Assembly (NCBI RefSeq): GCF_000189635.1
Contig: NW_002476417.1
Location: 186,001 to 250,000 of the forward strand
DNA: 64,000 nt
From: Tetrahymena thermophila SB210
Taxonomy: Eukaryota > Ciliophora > Oligohymenophorea > Hymenostomatida > Tetrahymenidae
Reading direction: 5' to 3'
The notes beneath the pieces were generated by a model. That model had not been told where the DNA came from. It did not search any database and worked only from the letters and a program-made list of their open reading frames with translations. How positions within the stretch are numbered: the stretch's first letter is position 1; each line of letters begins with the position of its first letter. A program made the translations under genes and the position numbers. This document shows, one piece after another, positions 51,985 to 64,000 of this stretch.

Positions 51985-53268
51985 TAATAGTGAGAATAAT
52001 AGATATTATTTTGGCTATTTAATAATAATAATAATATTAATAATAAAAATAGCCAATTGTATATATTTGAATTAGGAATACTATCACTAATTAGACTAAA
52101 CTAATAATAATTTTTGTGATTAAAAAAGCTATGCATTTAAGATTTCAATATGAAAAGTAGTAACTAATATTCTCGAATTATTCTATGGCTGAAAATGGAT
52201 TTGCTTTACATATTTTGAATATTATAACAGTTCTTTATAAGCATTTGTAATAAAAAAAAATATACTATCTTCTAAGACCAATATATAATATATAAATATA
52301 TAATGAATATATCAAATATTTGTTTTAGTAACTAGAATTATTTTCTATTAGAAAATAAGAACACAAATAAATATGCTTAGTTTTAAAATTAATATTCTCT
52401 TTTCATTATGGTCATCATATTTATTTTCTAGAAATTTTTTTTTATTTAACTATAGAAATAAGAATTTAAAAACCAAAATAGATAAATTTTTTTTCTTTTT
52501 TTTATTGTATTTCATAATTTAAGCATATAAAAATAAATTAGATATGCAATTTTTAAAAAATTAACATTTTTTATTGAAATCTCTAAAATCTTTTTTTTAT
52601 TAAAAATTTTTAGTAATAATGAATTTTAATTAAAACCAAATTTAAATAAAATAATTTTCAATTTATAAATTTATTAAATTGATTACTTAAAAAATGAGTT
52701 TCGAATAAAGTCTTTAATGATTTAAAGCTTTTAATTTCTAGTAACCTCTATATAATTAAAATCTTTTCTTTTTATTTTAATAATTTTATGTAGCACTTAT
52801 TTATTTCAAGTTTTCAATTAAAATTCCATTTTCTCATCTGATATTATGCTTTTGTCTTTAAAAGTTTCATTTTAATTTAAATTCATTGAGTGATGGATGG
52901 ATGGATAATCAATCTTTTTCTTTCAATTTTTAAAAATATTAATAATATTTGGTTTCAAGGGAAATATTTACCTTTATACAAAAGAATAATTGTGTGGATT
53001 TTCTAATTTTAATTAAAAAAAGAGATTTGATTATTGTTGATTACATTTTTGAGGAAACTTTTCTTAATTAATCTGAATTGTTTGATGAATCTGATTTATT
53101 TTTAGGATATTAGAATAGAGATTTCTGCTTCATGCCAACGTTGTAAATTTAGGTTAGGAATAAATCCCATACTTATTATTGTAATTAAAGAATATAAATT
53201 ACTTCATCGGACCTTAATAAATATTTTCAAATAAAAATATAAAAAGTAAAAAATTTAAACAAAAAATA
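51985..53268. other. Divergent intergenic, nothing recognised
   Basis: About 1.28 kb AT-rich spacer with promoters of both neighbours implied. No gene seen. Confidence 0.6.
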
Positions 53269-54141
53269 ATGAAAAGATAGCTTGGAACATTCCCTTTTTG
53301 GGTATTGCCTGTGATAGCAATGCTAGTTTCTGCATTTGGAATATTAGCTTCTTACACTATTGCTGTCAAATTAGGTCATGTTAATCCTTTCCCTAACACA
53401 GATATTACCCATGCTGCCATCAAGTACCCTGAATACATTATTTTCCGTGCTTTTCTAATGGTGGGTGCAATACTAATAGCTATTGTGATGTTAATTGTTT
53501 CATGGTGGTTCTAGCTTCAAGCTGAAAAAGCTAATGTCACTCCAAGTGGACTTAATTTTATAGGCAAGGGTGGTGTTTCAGCTGGTTTCTTATTATGCCT
53601 TTCTACAGCATCGATTAGTGATGGTGGAGATATGGACTGGATTCCTCATATTATTGGTGCAACTGGTTTCTTTATCACCATAGTTTTCGTTATTGGTGTA
53701 TGTACTGAAAATTATGTCAAAATTTACAAAGCTAATCCCAGATTCATTCCATTCTACAGTTTTGTAATTAAAATAATACTTCAAGCTATTATTTTAATAT
53801 TTGTCGGACTATACCTATATGCATAAATTGGTAAAAATGCTCCCGATTGGCTTGGTAATGCTGTAGAGTGGATTCTTACTCTTTTAGTAATTCTATATAT
53901 TGGTACATTTGCAATAGATTTGAGTAATGTAGAGGGGCTCGTTTCTTATGACCATGATGAAGCTAATTAGACAGAAGATATGCAAAACAAAGAAACAAGC
54001 TCATCGGAATGTAAATGTGTGTCATAAAACAAAGAGGACAAATAAATATAACTTAGAAATACTTAAGACTCAGAAGGAGAATTTTATGTTGAAATGCCGA
54101 GTTATTAAAATATAAATCAACCCTTAAATCAAAAGATTTGA
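53269..54141 (+). CDS. Frag1/DRAM/Sfk1-family six-helix membrane protein
   Basis: Single exon, 290 aa, ATG 53269, TGA 54139-54141. Six predicted membrane segments: WVLPVIAMLVSAFGILASYT, FLMVGAILIAIVMLIVSWW, GGVSAGFLLCLSTAS, IIGATGFFITIVFVIGV, FVIKIILQAIILIFVGLYLY and WILTLLVILYIGTFAIDL. The first loop holds NTDITHAAIKYPEYIIFRAF, the family's characteristic position for D-x-G/T-x-x-x-P-E, and DWIPHIIGATGFF marks the fourth helix. Members include DRAM autophagy modulators, TMEM150/Sfk1 (phosphoinositide regulation at the plasma membrane) and PGAP2/Frag1 (GPI remodelling); which of these applies cannot be told. The cytosolic C-terminal tail of about 60 residues is acidic and Q/N/S-rich with a CKC pair. 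Confidence 0.82.
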
Positions 54142-56333
54142 ATGAAAAAAACTCCAATCTTATTTAATGAAGGAAGTATAATAAATGGAAAACAATTAAC
54201 TAACAAGTATGGAATAAATATATTTAAAAAAATACTTTTCGAACGTGTGATTCTTAATTGTAATTATATTTTATATTAAAACAAGTAAGAAATTCTTTTA
54301 CCCACAATTTTTTCAAAACAAAAGTTACGTCATTTAGAATAATAATTAATTAAATTACACTTATAATTTAGCTCAATATTTATAATTGAAAACTTTGTTT
54401 TATGAATTTTTTCACTATATCTAAAAATAAAAAAATCGCACAAGAATTAAATTAAAAGAATATGTAATCAAATCCCTCTTCTAATACACCTAATTTACTT
54501 TCAACAGTGTTAGGTTATTATTTAGTTGCATTTTTTGTTAGAAAATAGAAAATAGTAATTGAATAGATACATTTAATTCAAATAAATTTGAAAATATCTG
54601 ATAAATTTACTATCTTCTAATATTCAATTCTAATCAATTAGATTTGTATCAAAATTTCTAATTAAAAAATTATTAAATCCACAAAATCTTTAAATCCAAC
54701 TTTATTTTTCTTCATCAAACAAAGGATAATTTTTATTTAATGTAATCTAAAAGTCTGAAATGAATATTTCTTTTATATTGATAAGAAAGATTTGCTAAAA
54801 AAATCAAAATTAGCTTCATGAAAAAAAAAAAATTTGTGTTATTCAAAAATGTTGTACGAAATTGAGAATAATAGCAATATTCAAGAATTAAACTCAATTT
54901 TTGAATACTAAAAAGTTTTGCTCAGAAATACCCTAGTAAGCTTAACCGGGGATTTATTAAAATTGTTGTTTTTCTTAGTTTTAAAATTACAAATATTGAA
55001 TGAATATTAATTAACAAGCATCGATGAGTTTTCCTAAAGTGGAAATAATTGATGATTTATTTCTTTCTTTCTATTCTAAAAATTTAAAAATCTATTAATC
55101 ATTTTGAAATTTACATTAAAAAACAAATATCTTTTTTAGAGTTAGAATCTTTTTCCACAGAAAGCTATGAACTCTGTATAAATAAGCTTTATTTATATAA
55201 ATTTTAGGAAATATGAAATATCTTTAGTTTTTTTCTATTTTTGAACATACGAGCCGACAGACATAAAGAAAAACACCAAATTTAATTCATAGAGAAAAGA
55301 AATATATATGGATTTATATAAAAATAATTTATTTATTTGCAATGAAGATATATTCTATTTTTCCTAAAATTAATAACAAATTTAATTTTATTATTTTAAA
55401 TAATTTTTTAATTAGCAATTTTAAATTTAATAAATAAATATATCTATTATTTTTGTTTATTTAAACATATCTTTAATTTATTTATTGAAAATATAAACAA
55501 AGCACAAACATATTTTACTTTAAAGAGAAAAAGCATGATTACAAATAGATATTTAATTATTTTTAAGATTTAACCAATTTATTAATTAAAATTAATATGA
55601 ATTTTAATATTATTATCATTATTTATTATAATTAGGCGTTTAAAGTATGTTGTAATTTCAGTTTTATCTAGCATTTCTTTTATTGTATTTTATTTATTGA
55701 AACAAGACTATAATCAATAATCAATAAACATATTTTAAATTTAGAGATAAAACGCATAATTAGAAGATAGAAGCAATTTATTAATTAAAATCAAATAAGC
55801 TTTGATTTATTTAAAATAATTTATATTAAGTATTTAAAATATTACAGCTAAATCTAACTATAATAGCTTTTAATTTAAATATATTTTTTGTTATGCTTTA
55901 TATATAGTAGCAAGGCTCAAACAAACAAGACCTATTTCACTTTACATAGGAAAAGCATATAAGAAGATATCAATAAGAAGAAATTTAATATCAAATAAAT
56001 AAAATATTAATTATATCATTCTTGTGAATATAAACATATTTTAAATAGTGTTTTATTTATCGCAACAAATCCCCATCATAAAAAAAAGTATGAGACAGAC
56101 AGACAATAAAATAAAGAAAAAATAAATAAAAAAATTTAACTCTCAAAAGAAAAAATATGGATTTATAAAGAAGATATTGATTATATGGATATAAACTATT
56201 TATTTATTAATTAATTAAAATTCTTATGAATCTTAATGTTATTATTTATTGCCTTTTAAAATAATTTTTTATCATATTATAACTAAATCTATTTATTTAT
56301 TATATTTATTATTATTTATATTGAAATTAATTT
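54142..56333. other. Long convergent spacer with degenerate repeats
   Basis: 2.2 kb of AT-rich sequence. The first kilobase shows nothing. The second half (about 55280-56230) carries the diverged repeats listed separately. Confidence 0.55.
55280..56230. repeat. Degenerate tandem-like repeats, ~200-230 bp period
   Basis: A purine-rich motif of the type AGAGAAAAAGCAT followed by a GAAGATAT/AATTTATTAATTAAAAT stretch recurs at about 55290, 55523, 55742, 55946 and 56142, i.e. every ~195-235 bp. Copies are diverged and were matched by eye only. Confidence 0.4.
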
Positions 56334-59300
56334 TCATAATTAAGATTTATTTAAATTTTATAGATCAACGACAATGTTTTCTTAACTCAATCCCTTTCCT
56401 AATTTTCCATTTATTGTTGCATCTAAAATTTAGCTTTATTAAATTCTATTTCTAGAATATCTTTTATGTTACATAATATGCTTTTAACTTTAATCCAAAA
56501 TTATATTAGATAGTGTTTAAGTAGCTTATTTACTTTCGAGATTGCTTTGTAAGTTATTATTTGATGAAACTCCATTTTCTTCTCCTTCACTCAAAAAAGA
56601 TTCATTTAGTCGAGATAAACTTTGTTAAGAAGACTGTCTTGGCTATTAGCTTATTCTTCTCTTTAAAGTATTGCTAAATACTAGAGATGAGTTACTCTCC
56701 ACTCCTCCTTTCTTTTATGGAGAAGGAGTTTTAGTTTGAATGCTTTTTTTATCATTATTTTAGCCATCCTATAATTATTCAATAAATCTCTCAGCATTTT
56801 TCATAATATCATCATTTTCTAAGGGATTCTAAAACATAGTTTAAGCACGGTGCAAAGAATATTTTGCATACTTGTTAGTCACTTGGCTCCTATTTAAATT
56901 ATTATTATTATCATTTTCAATTTAGATTTCTCCTTAGCTATTATGCTTAGCCCTTCTCTCTGGGGATTCTAAATTAAGATTTATTTCATTTTTGTACTGA
57001 ATAGGTTTAGGTTACTATTTATTCTTGACGAGGTTTTGATATTATTAAATATTCATATTTCTGATCAGAGGAGAATCTTAAATGGCTGAATTTCCTTCAA
57101 AAGTACCTCCCTTTCCTGGACCAAATATATCATATACATTTTTGTAATTTTCTAGCTCCAGTTACAAGTATTTAACAATTTCGTTTGCATGTAAAACTTT
57201 AATTTCAGCCTCAGAGAGACACTTTTTATAGTTTTCTATTTCTTTTAAAAGTAGCTTGATTTAACGAATATCGTCTGGTCTACTTGGACGTTCATTGAAC
57301 AATCTTTCAAGCTCTCTATATTCTCCTCTCAACTCTTCTGATTTAATTTTGTGAGCTTTAATTAGCTCTTCAAAGTCCTTCTTCATTTTTTCTACAAACT
57401 CAAGATGCTCTCTAAGTTAATCGTTGAGCAAACTATCCAACTTTTCTTTTAATCTTTTCTATAAAAAATAAATGAATTAAATATATTTTAAGGCTTTAAT
57501 TTAGTTACTTCTCTATCTTCATAATTTTTAATAATTTATTATTTTTCTTATTCCAGCTTCTCTATTTCTCTTTGATGCATTCTCTAAAACTCCTAATATT
57601 CCTATTTGAGTTTTCTGTATTTCTCTTCTAATTCTCTAATTCTAGCTTCTAAGTCAGATATTTTTTATTTGAGGTTAATAATTTCGTTTTTAAGATTCTA
57701 AATATCTTATTTAAGAGAGGAAATTTCCATTTCATATTTTTACTTCATATCTTCCATTTGCTAAAGTAGCTATTGATATTTTTGTTCCATTTATTATAAT
57801 AGCTGTTGGTATTTTAATCTTTCCTATTCCATTTAGTTCATTAGATTTTTAATCTTTCTTTCATACTCGTCTATTGTTTTTTGTAATTTAATTTCCCATT
57901 CTTAGTTCAATTTTTTAATCTAATCTTCATACATGTTCTTCAATCTATCAAGCTATATTAATTAAACAATAAAAAAATAAATATTTGCATTTATTTATTT
58001 TATCTATATTAGCATTAATTTTATTGAAACTTAAAAATAATTTTAAATACCTCCTATTAATGTTTCTACTTTAAATCATCAATCACTCCTCTGGCATTAT
58101 TTTCTAATTAAGCCTTTAATTTTCGGATTTGCTCTTCGTAATAGTTTCTTAATTCATCTAATTACCTTTGATGTTCTTTTTTCATAGAATCTATAGTTTT
58201 TCTGTGTTGATCTTCCAGCTCCTAAATTTTCTTATTCTTTAATTATTCCATTTCTTTGTATTTTGATTACCAATTTTATTCAAGCTGCTGAATGTGATGT
58301 TAAAATTTGTCATTCATTTCTTTAAAAAGTCTATCTTTTTCTTCAATTATTCTTTACATTTCTGAATTTAGCTTATCTTCCAAGTCTTTGAGTTATTTAA
58401 CTCTAAGTCTTTCCAATTCATCTAAATCATTAATTCTTCTCCTTTCAGCTGCTTTTAAAAGATCTTCATAATACTTCGTCAATTCAGATATTTTTCTGTT
58501 CATCATATCCTCAAGATCTTTATATCTGGTTGACCACTCTTTGTTATCCCCATCCAATTTTGATTTAAGAATAGCATTTTCCTCTTCTAATTATTTAACC
58601 CTTTATCTTAATTCTTCTATTATTTGATTCTTTTCTGAACTCAATGATTTAAGTGCATCTTCTAATTCCTTTCTTAAATTTCTTAATAAATTTTCATAAT
58701 GGTCTGTTAGCTCATTAACTCTATTACGGAGTTCTTATTCCCTTGCAAATATCTCATCATCCAATTTTTTCTACCAATAATCTTCTCTGTCTCTAAGTTG
58801 CTGCTCTAATTCTGATATCCTTTTGCTTAGCTTTGAAATTTCTAATTACTTTTCCTCTTTTAACTTTATGTAATCTTCATTTTATTTTTTGACCGTATCT
58901 CTTAAAATATTATTTTCATCAACGAGTCTATCCCTCTAATATATTTAAAAATATTATTATAATTAAACTATTAATATCAAATATGTTTAAATTTATATCC
59001 TTAAAATAATTTTATTTAATATAAAATGCTTAAATATCCTATATAATTTTTAAAATTATTTATTCAAATTAATTATTTAAAAATTTTAATCAAATTTTAA
59101 TAAAACTTAAATTTATATTGATTTGAACACTATTATAAGGTAAATAAATTTAAATTTTTTATTCACTGATAAATATATAAATAGATAAATAATAAATAGT
59201 TTTACTTCTTTTTCTAGTTCTTGTTGGTATTTCTTTAATGCAACCATTTCAGCAGAAAGATTATCTATTTTAGATTTTAAATTGTCAATTTCTCTCAAAG

Positions 59301-60896
59301 CCTAACTAAGTCTAGCGTTTAAATATTCTATTTCACTACTAGAAGTCTTTCTAAGATTTTCTAGTTGCTCCTTTAAATCTTGAATTAAAATATTTTTCTA
59401 TCTTAGTTCTTCTTAAAGCAATTTAATTCTAGTTTCATAATCTGCAATTAAAAGAGCAATTTTATTTTCATAAGAATCTTTCAAATTTTAAATTTGCATT
59501 TCATACTTTTCAATTAAATCTTTTTTTTCTTTAGAATGTTTTTCTTTTATATTTACAATAATTTGTTCCAAGCCTTCTATTTACTTTTTGTATTCGTTAT
59601 CCATTTTTTTGTATTTTTCTTACCATTCAACTAATTGAGAATTTAATAATTTTATTTCATTGTTTTTTTATTCTATTAGCTTTTCTTTCAAAATCTTCTC
59701 GTTTTCTAAATCATGCTATAATCTTGTTATCACATTTTACTAATTTTTTATAGTGTCAGATAACCCATTTACAACTGCTTAGTGCTCTAAATTTATTTTC
59801 TCTATTTCAATAGCATGCATCCTTTTAACTTCAGATAAAGTGTTTTCCAAATCTTTTACTTTTTATTCTAAACTCCTTTTATCTTCTTTCAAAGTCTTTA
59901 CAGTGGTATCAAGACACCCTAAATCTTCTTTTATGCAGAAATAAATAGCTTCGAGATCTCCAATTTTTTTAACAATTTCTCTACTTTCTCCTTTATCATT
60001 AAAATCTCTCACTAAGCCAGAATAATCTTTTGTTCTTTCTTAGATTTAAAAAAGAAATTGAATTATAAAAATATAAATATATATTCCTTGTTTTTAAGCA
60101 TACCTCTAATAAGTTCGTTTACTTCTATAAGCTAATCTTTTAACTGTGAGTTTTCAACAAACAATGGATGAGCTTGTGATTCAAAATATCTTGCATTACT
60201 CTCTAGTAGTTTTATTTTTTTCTCCACAAATAAGTTTTCTTGCTGATCATATAAAAAAAATTTAGGTAATCTAATATATGTAATATTAATATATAAAGTA
60301 ATCATGAATAGCAAAAAAAGCAGGCAAATATGCTATTTTTAAAATGTTTTTCATGCTTTTTATTTGGATATCTTAAATTAAAATAAACTGAGTGAATTTA
60401 CTGAATTATTTAGCAGTTGCTCATTTTCAAATTTCTTTTGGTTTTATATAAATTTCTAAGCAAGATCTGATTTATTTTTTTAATGATAATACTATCCTGA
60501 AGAAGAATTAGAATTTTAATATTTATTCATGCTGCCATTTAAATAATTATAAGAAGTTATAGCGTTATTTTAATTAGTTTCGTTTCCCAAAGTTTGCTAT
60601 GTGTTTGAAAGCTAATTTAATTCAAGGTTATTAGAAACTTAGGAATTTCCATTATATATGTAAGGCAAAGAAGGAGTAAATGAATTATTATTATTCACAA
60701 TGTTTTAAACATTTTTTTATTCTAAGTATTGTTGTAAATTTCCTCCTGCATTAAATGAAGAAGATCCATTTTTAGTACTCTGATTCTTACTAGTAATAAT
60801 TTCTAGTTAACTAACTAATTTTGTGCTACCTCTGAAATTGTTAGAAGCTTCATGCGAAGAGCTACTTCTATTTTTCTGCTAGCTAATTGAGGACAT
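56334..60896 (-). CDS. Long coiled-coil protein
   Basis: Minus-strand exons 60896-60402, 60242-60104, 60038-59206, 58935-58051, 57952-57509, 57458-56334; 1306 aa, phases close, TGA 56334-56336. Residues 1-165 are N/S/Q-rich. From about 180 to 1000 the protein is one long coiled coil with heptads rich in E, K, L and Q (KTLKEDKRSLEQKVKDLE, LKEQLENLRKTSSSEIEYL, RKISELTKYYEDLLKAAERR); a Q-rich duplicated 13-residue unit reading QQLLQQMEQKYQ lies in exon 5. The last 300 residues are disordered, with RPSRPDDIRQIKLLLKEIE near their start. I do not recognise a named family; such proteins in ciliates are often basal-body or cortical cytoskeleton components, but that is inference. Confidence 0.85.
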
Positions 60897-62586
60897 ATCT
60901 TGAAGTAATGAAACCAATATTAAGAAATGGTAATAATTTTTATATTCTAAATACTAAAATGTTATTTATATTCAATAAAATTAAGCTTTAAATATTAGGA
61001 ATAGTAAGCAAGGAGAGCTAATTTAGCTATATTAAATAACGTAAAGTTAAATATTAGTTACAGCTACCTTATTAATTACTTAAACTTTAATTGATTTAAT
61101 AAGAAAAATTATCTCTTTTAAATAAGAAGATATTAAAATATATCCTGCTGGCTAATAAATTGATTTAGATTGTATTTTTTGTTTGCTTTTTATGTTTCTT
61201 TGTTTATTTATTTCATACTAAATTTTAAAGAAAAACAATAACTAATTTTTTTTAGTGACTTTAACGAATAACAACCATTAAAAATTATCAGTATAATATT
61301 AACTCACGCCAATCAAAATACTTTAAATCACCACCAACAATTAATTACCTTTGCTTTAATAAATTATTAAACTTTAATTTTAATATTCTTTATTAAATTA
61401 AAAACTCTTTTAATTTATTAAGTTATTTAAAAGCTTTTAAAATAATTCTTGTTCAATAAAATTAAATTTCAATCTTAAAATAATTACTTAATATTAAATT
61501 TGTTGCTTTGTATTTTAATATCTAATACTCGTATTTTATTATCAAAATATTTTAAAAATTGTTTAATATTTATTTTATTATTCATAAATATAAAAATAAA
61601 TTTTTTACAAATATTATTAAATTATTTTAATTAAAATTTTACATGTAAATGCACTAAAAGTATGATTAAAATTTAACCAATAAGTAATTAAAATAAATAC
61701 AGTATTAACTTAAATTTTTAAATCTATTTCTTTTCTTGATTTGGTTGAGAATATATATGATTTGAGTAAAAACAAATTAATTTATTTTTTTTTTCAAATT
61801 AATGATTTTATACAAATTTCAATCTAAAATAGAAAAAGTCTTATTTCTTGTAATTTTTTTAAGATAAATAAAGAACATAGTTATGATTTAAAATGAGAGA
61901 TGATAAAGAAATTAATTATATAAATATAAATAAATTGATTGATTGATCTGATCTATCTATATAAATTTTTGTTTTTAAATTAAGGTTTTATAATAAGCTC
62001 AATCGTAAGTATGTAGAGGTAGAAAAAGGAATTGATGAAGATTAAAAGTTTTTATTAGGCATATTTGATCATAATTAATATATAGAAATGCTATTAGAAA
62101 TGAAATTCCTAATAAAAATCAATCAATAATAATCTTAATTAAAAAAGAAGTTAATTAATTAATTAAGTTAAAATTTAATAAGAATTCAAGACTTATCTTA
62201 AATAGCTTGCACAAAATAAGATAAAAAGCAATATTAAATAAACATAGAGATTACAAATAAAATAGGGTGCATACATAATACATTTTTTAACTTTTCTCTT
62301 GAAAATTATTAGGTAGAAACCTCTAACTAAACATTTAGATAACCAAGCATTTGACAAAAAAATAGCAGTAATTTATTTGCAGTATTTTTTATTTCAATTA
62401 TCAAAATAGTGAGAGAGACTTTTAGATCCTCTCTCATTATAATTAATTCAATGTATCATCACTTAAAAGGGAGTAATTGACTTCAAAGTTAAACAAAAAA
62501 TAGTTGTTTAATAAATTGATTTAAATACATTTTAAGCAAAGTATGAATAGTCTGATAGCTTATATTTATTTTAAATATAAAATAGA
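60897..62586. other. Divergent intergenic, nothing recognised
   Basis: 1.7 kb AT-rich spacer between two divergent genes. No supported gene. Confidence 0.6.
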
Positions 62587-63771
62587 ATGATTTAGCAAAT
62601 CCCTTTGGATAAATTTTGTGAGAATCTTGAGACTCGCAACTTAATTTGGATTTCAAGCGATGGTAAACGAAGTGCAACAGAAATGTTTCACCAAAAAATT
62701 CTAAAATAGTATACCCAAATTGAGAAAATGTCCTCATCTGAAAACGAATACTTAGATGCATTAAAAAACATTAACAAATACATGCACATCAATCATTAGC
62801 CAGAGTCTCTTCTAAGGCTGCATATGTTTTCTAGCGACTTGATAGTTTCTACAAGTCATCAAAAATAATATAAATTACTGTTCCTCGTAGATTACTTTAA
62901 CACAGATTTAAAAGCATATTTGGAAAAAAGGAAGGAAGAAAAGAATTTTTTTAGTTTGAGAGACCTGTTCAATTGCTATAATCAAATAGCTGAGAGTGTT
63001 CTCGTGTCATACGAGATTAAAGAATAAGAAAGAAGTCTAGAAATATCAAGAGTTAACATTAATAATTTTGTATTAAATGTTATATACTAAGGAATATTCC
63101 CTACTTTAAAGTTCATTCATATCCCATTTTTAGCAATTAAAGATGAGGAATAGCTTACTACTCAAGAATATATCCGCTAATAGCAGTAATAGCAAAAGGT
63201 GATGAATCATTTATCTAAATTCAAGCAAACCCATACAAAATAGTATAGTTTATCACCTCAGCATTCTTATAATGGATCTAGTGCAAACGGAGGTTAAAAT
63301 TTTGCAAACTATACATCAAGTATAAATAACTCATTAAACGGAAGCAATGTAAATACCACAAATACTACTATAACAAGTAACAGTAGCTAATTTAGCGGCA
63401 AAAGAGGTTCTCTATTAAATAGTCTTCATTAAGTGTCATCTAGCCACACTCCTGTGCATTCTAGGAATCATATAGGATCCTAAAGGACTGGATATCACTA
63501 AAATAAAGCTAACAATGAAGATGACAAATCTACTATGTAAAAATTATACGAATTTATTTGCAATTAAAGTACAATAATTTTGAAACTGAAGATCCTTTTT
63601 TTAAAATAAATACATTAAAAAATAAAAAAAGTAGCTCCAAAGCAATATAAAAATATTAAGTTTAAAAGCAAATTAATGGAATAAAAATAAATATAAAGTG
63701 ATTTAAAAATTTAAAAAAAAAAAAAATATTGTTTTAATTAATAGCAAACAAAGCATATATTAAAAATATGA
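62587..63771 (+). CDS. Hypothetical protein, Q/N/S-rich C-terminus
   Basis: Open frame of 394 codons from ATG 62587 to TGA 63769-63771. The first ~210 residues look folded (FCENLETRNLIWISSDGK, LHMFSSDLIVST, YKLLFLVDYFNTDLKAYLEK, FVLNVIYQGIFPTLKFIHIP). The alternating strands and a helix of type DLKAYLEKRKEEKNFFSLRDL loosely recall the N-lobe to hinge part of diverged ciliate kinases, but no glycine loop, HRD or DFG is seen, so I do not call it one. Then comes a Q run (RQQQQQQK) and an N/S/T-rich region. The true C-terminus is uncertain: past about 63540 the frame becomes A-rich, and another frame there (NNFETEDPFFKINTLKNKK) looks more coding, so a splice or shift near 63540-63590 is likely. 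Confidence 0.6.
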
Positions 63772-64000
63772 CAATATTTTATTAATTTTTAAGAATGAAT
63801 AACTATTTGTTCATATTTAAAGAAAAAAATATCGTTTTTTTTATTTGATTAAAATAAAATTCCAATTTAATTTCTTGAAAATAAAAAACAATTAATTTTT
63901 TATTTTTTATTAAAATTTATATAATAAATTTAATTTTAGGAGCAAAAATATTTTAAATTTTTTTACATTTTCTGAATTGATTTTAAATTATCATAATTAA
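63772..64000. other. AT-rich right edge
   Basis: No gene seen in the last 229 bases, unless exons of the preceding gene continue here. Confidence 0.5.

Overview
The window looks like macronuclear DNA of a ciliate, most likely Tetrahymena or a close relative. It is extremely AT-rich. Almost every gene reads through TAA and TAG at positions where the protein family continues, and ends only at TGA, so TAA/TAG code for glutamine. A tRNA with a CUA anticodon at 35721-35792 fits this directly. Genes are cut by many short, AT-rich GT..AG introns, mostly 50-160 nt. A standard-code translation breaks nearly every gene, so the gene models below were built by hand with the ciliate code, with splice phases checked by exon arithmetic.

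Layout, left to right. 1-14.1 kb: the N-terminal part of a Na+/K+-ATPase-like P-type pump (-, runs off the left edge), a complete four-exon phosphopantothenoylcysteine decarboxylase (+), a hypothetical Q/S-rich protein (+), a Tc1/mariner transposase remnant, and a 1931-residue protein with two cyclic-nucleotide-binding domains and a long low-complexity tail (-). 14.5-29.2 kb: a duplicated block with three RING-CH membrane ubiquitin-ligase-like genes (+) and two tandem Rictor genes (-), the TORC2 scaffold. The two Rictor copies share intron positions, and six of seven exons are exactly equal in length. 29.5-33.9 kb: delta-tubulin and a calcium-dependent protein kinase with four EF hands (both -). 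33.9-36.4 kb: mostly non-coding, with some ORF fragments and the tRNA. 36.4-43.4 kb: a 14-exon type I membrane protein with LVIVD/propeller-like repeats and cadherin-like segments (-).

44-64 kb: a small repeat protein built from one 31-residue unit per exon (+), a penicillin-acylase-type Ntn hydrolase (+), a secreted 2H-phosphoesterase-like protein (-), a Frag1/DRAM/Sfk1-type six-helix membrane protein (+), an intergenic stretch with degenerate ~200 bp repeats, a 1306-residue coiled-coil protein (-), and a Q/N/S-rich protein of uncertain function at the right edge (+).

The genes do not form operons; neighbours are convergent, divergent or tandem, with 0.4-2.2 kb AT-rich spacers. Themes that recur are TOR/second-messenger signalling (two Rictors, cNMP-binding protein, CDPK), ciliary or cortical structure (delta-tubulin, and perhaps the coiled-coil protein) and membrane or secreted surface proteins. 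The most unusual points are the Rictor/RING-CH duplication, the 31-residue exon-per-repeat gene, the altered TGES loop of the pump, the secreted 2H-type protein, and two stop-free 3n introns, one of them inside the kinase activation segment.
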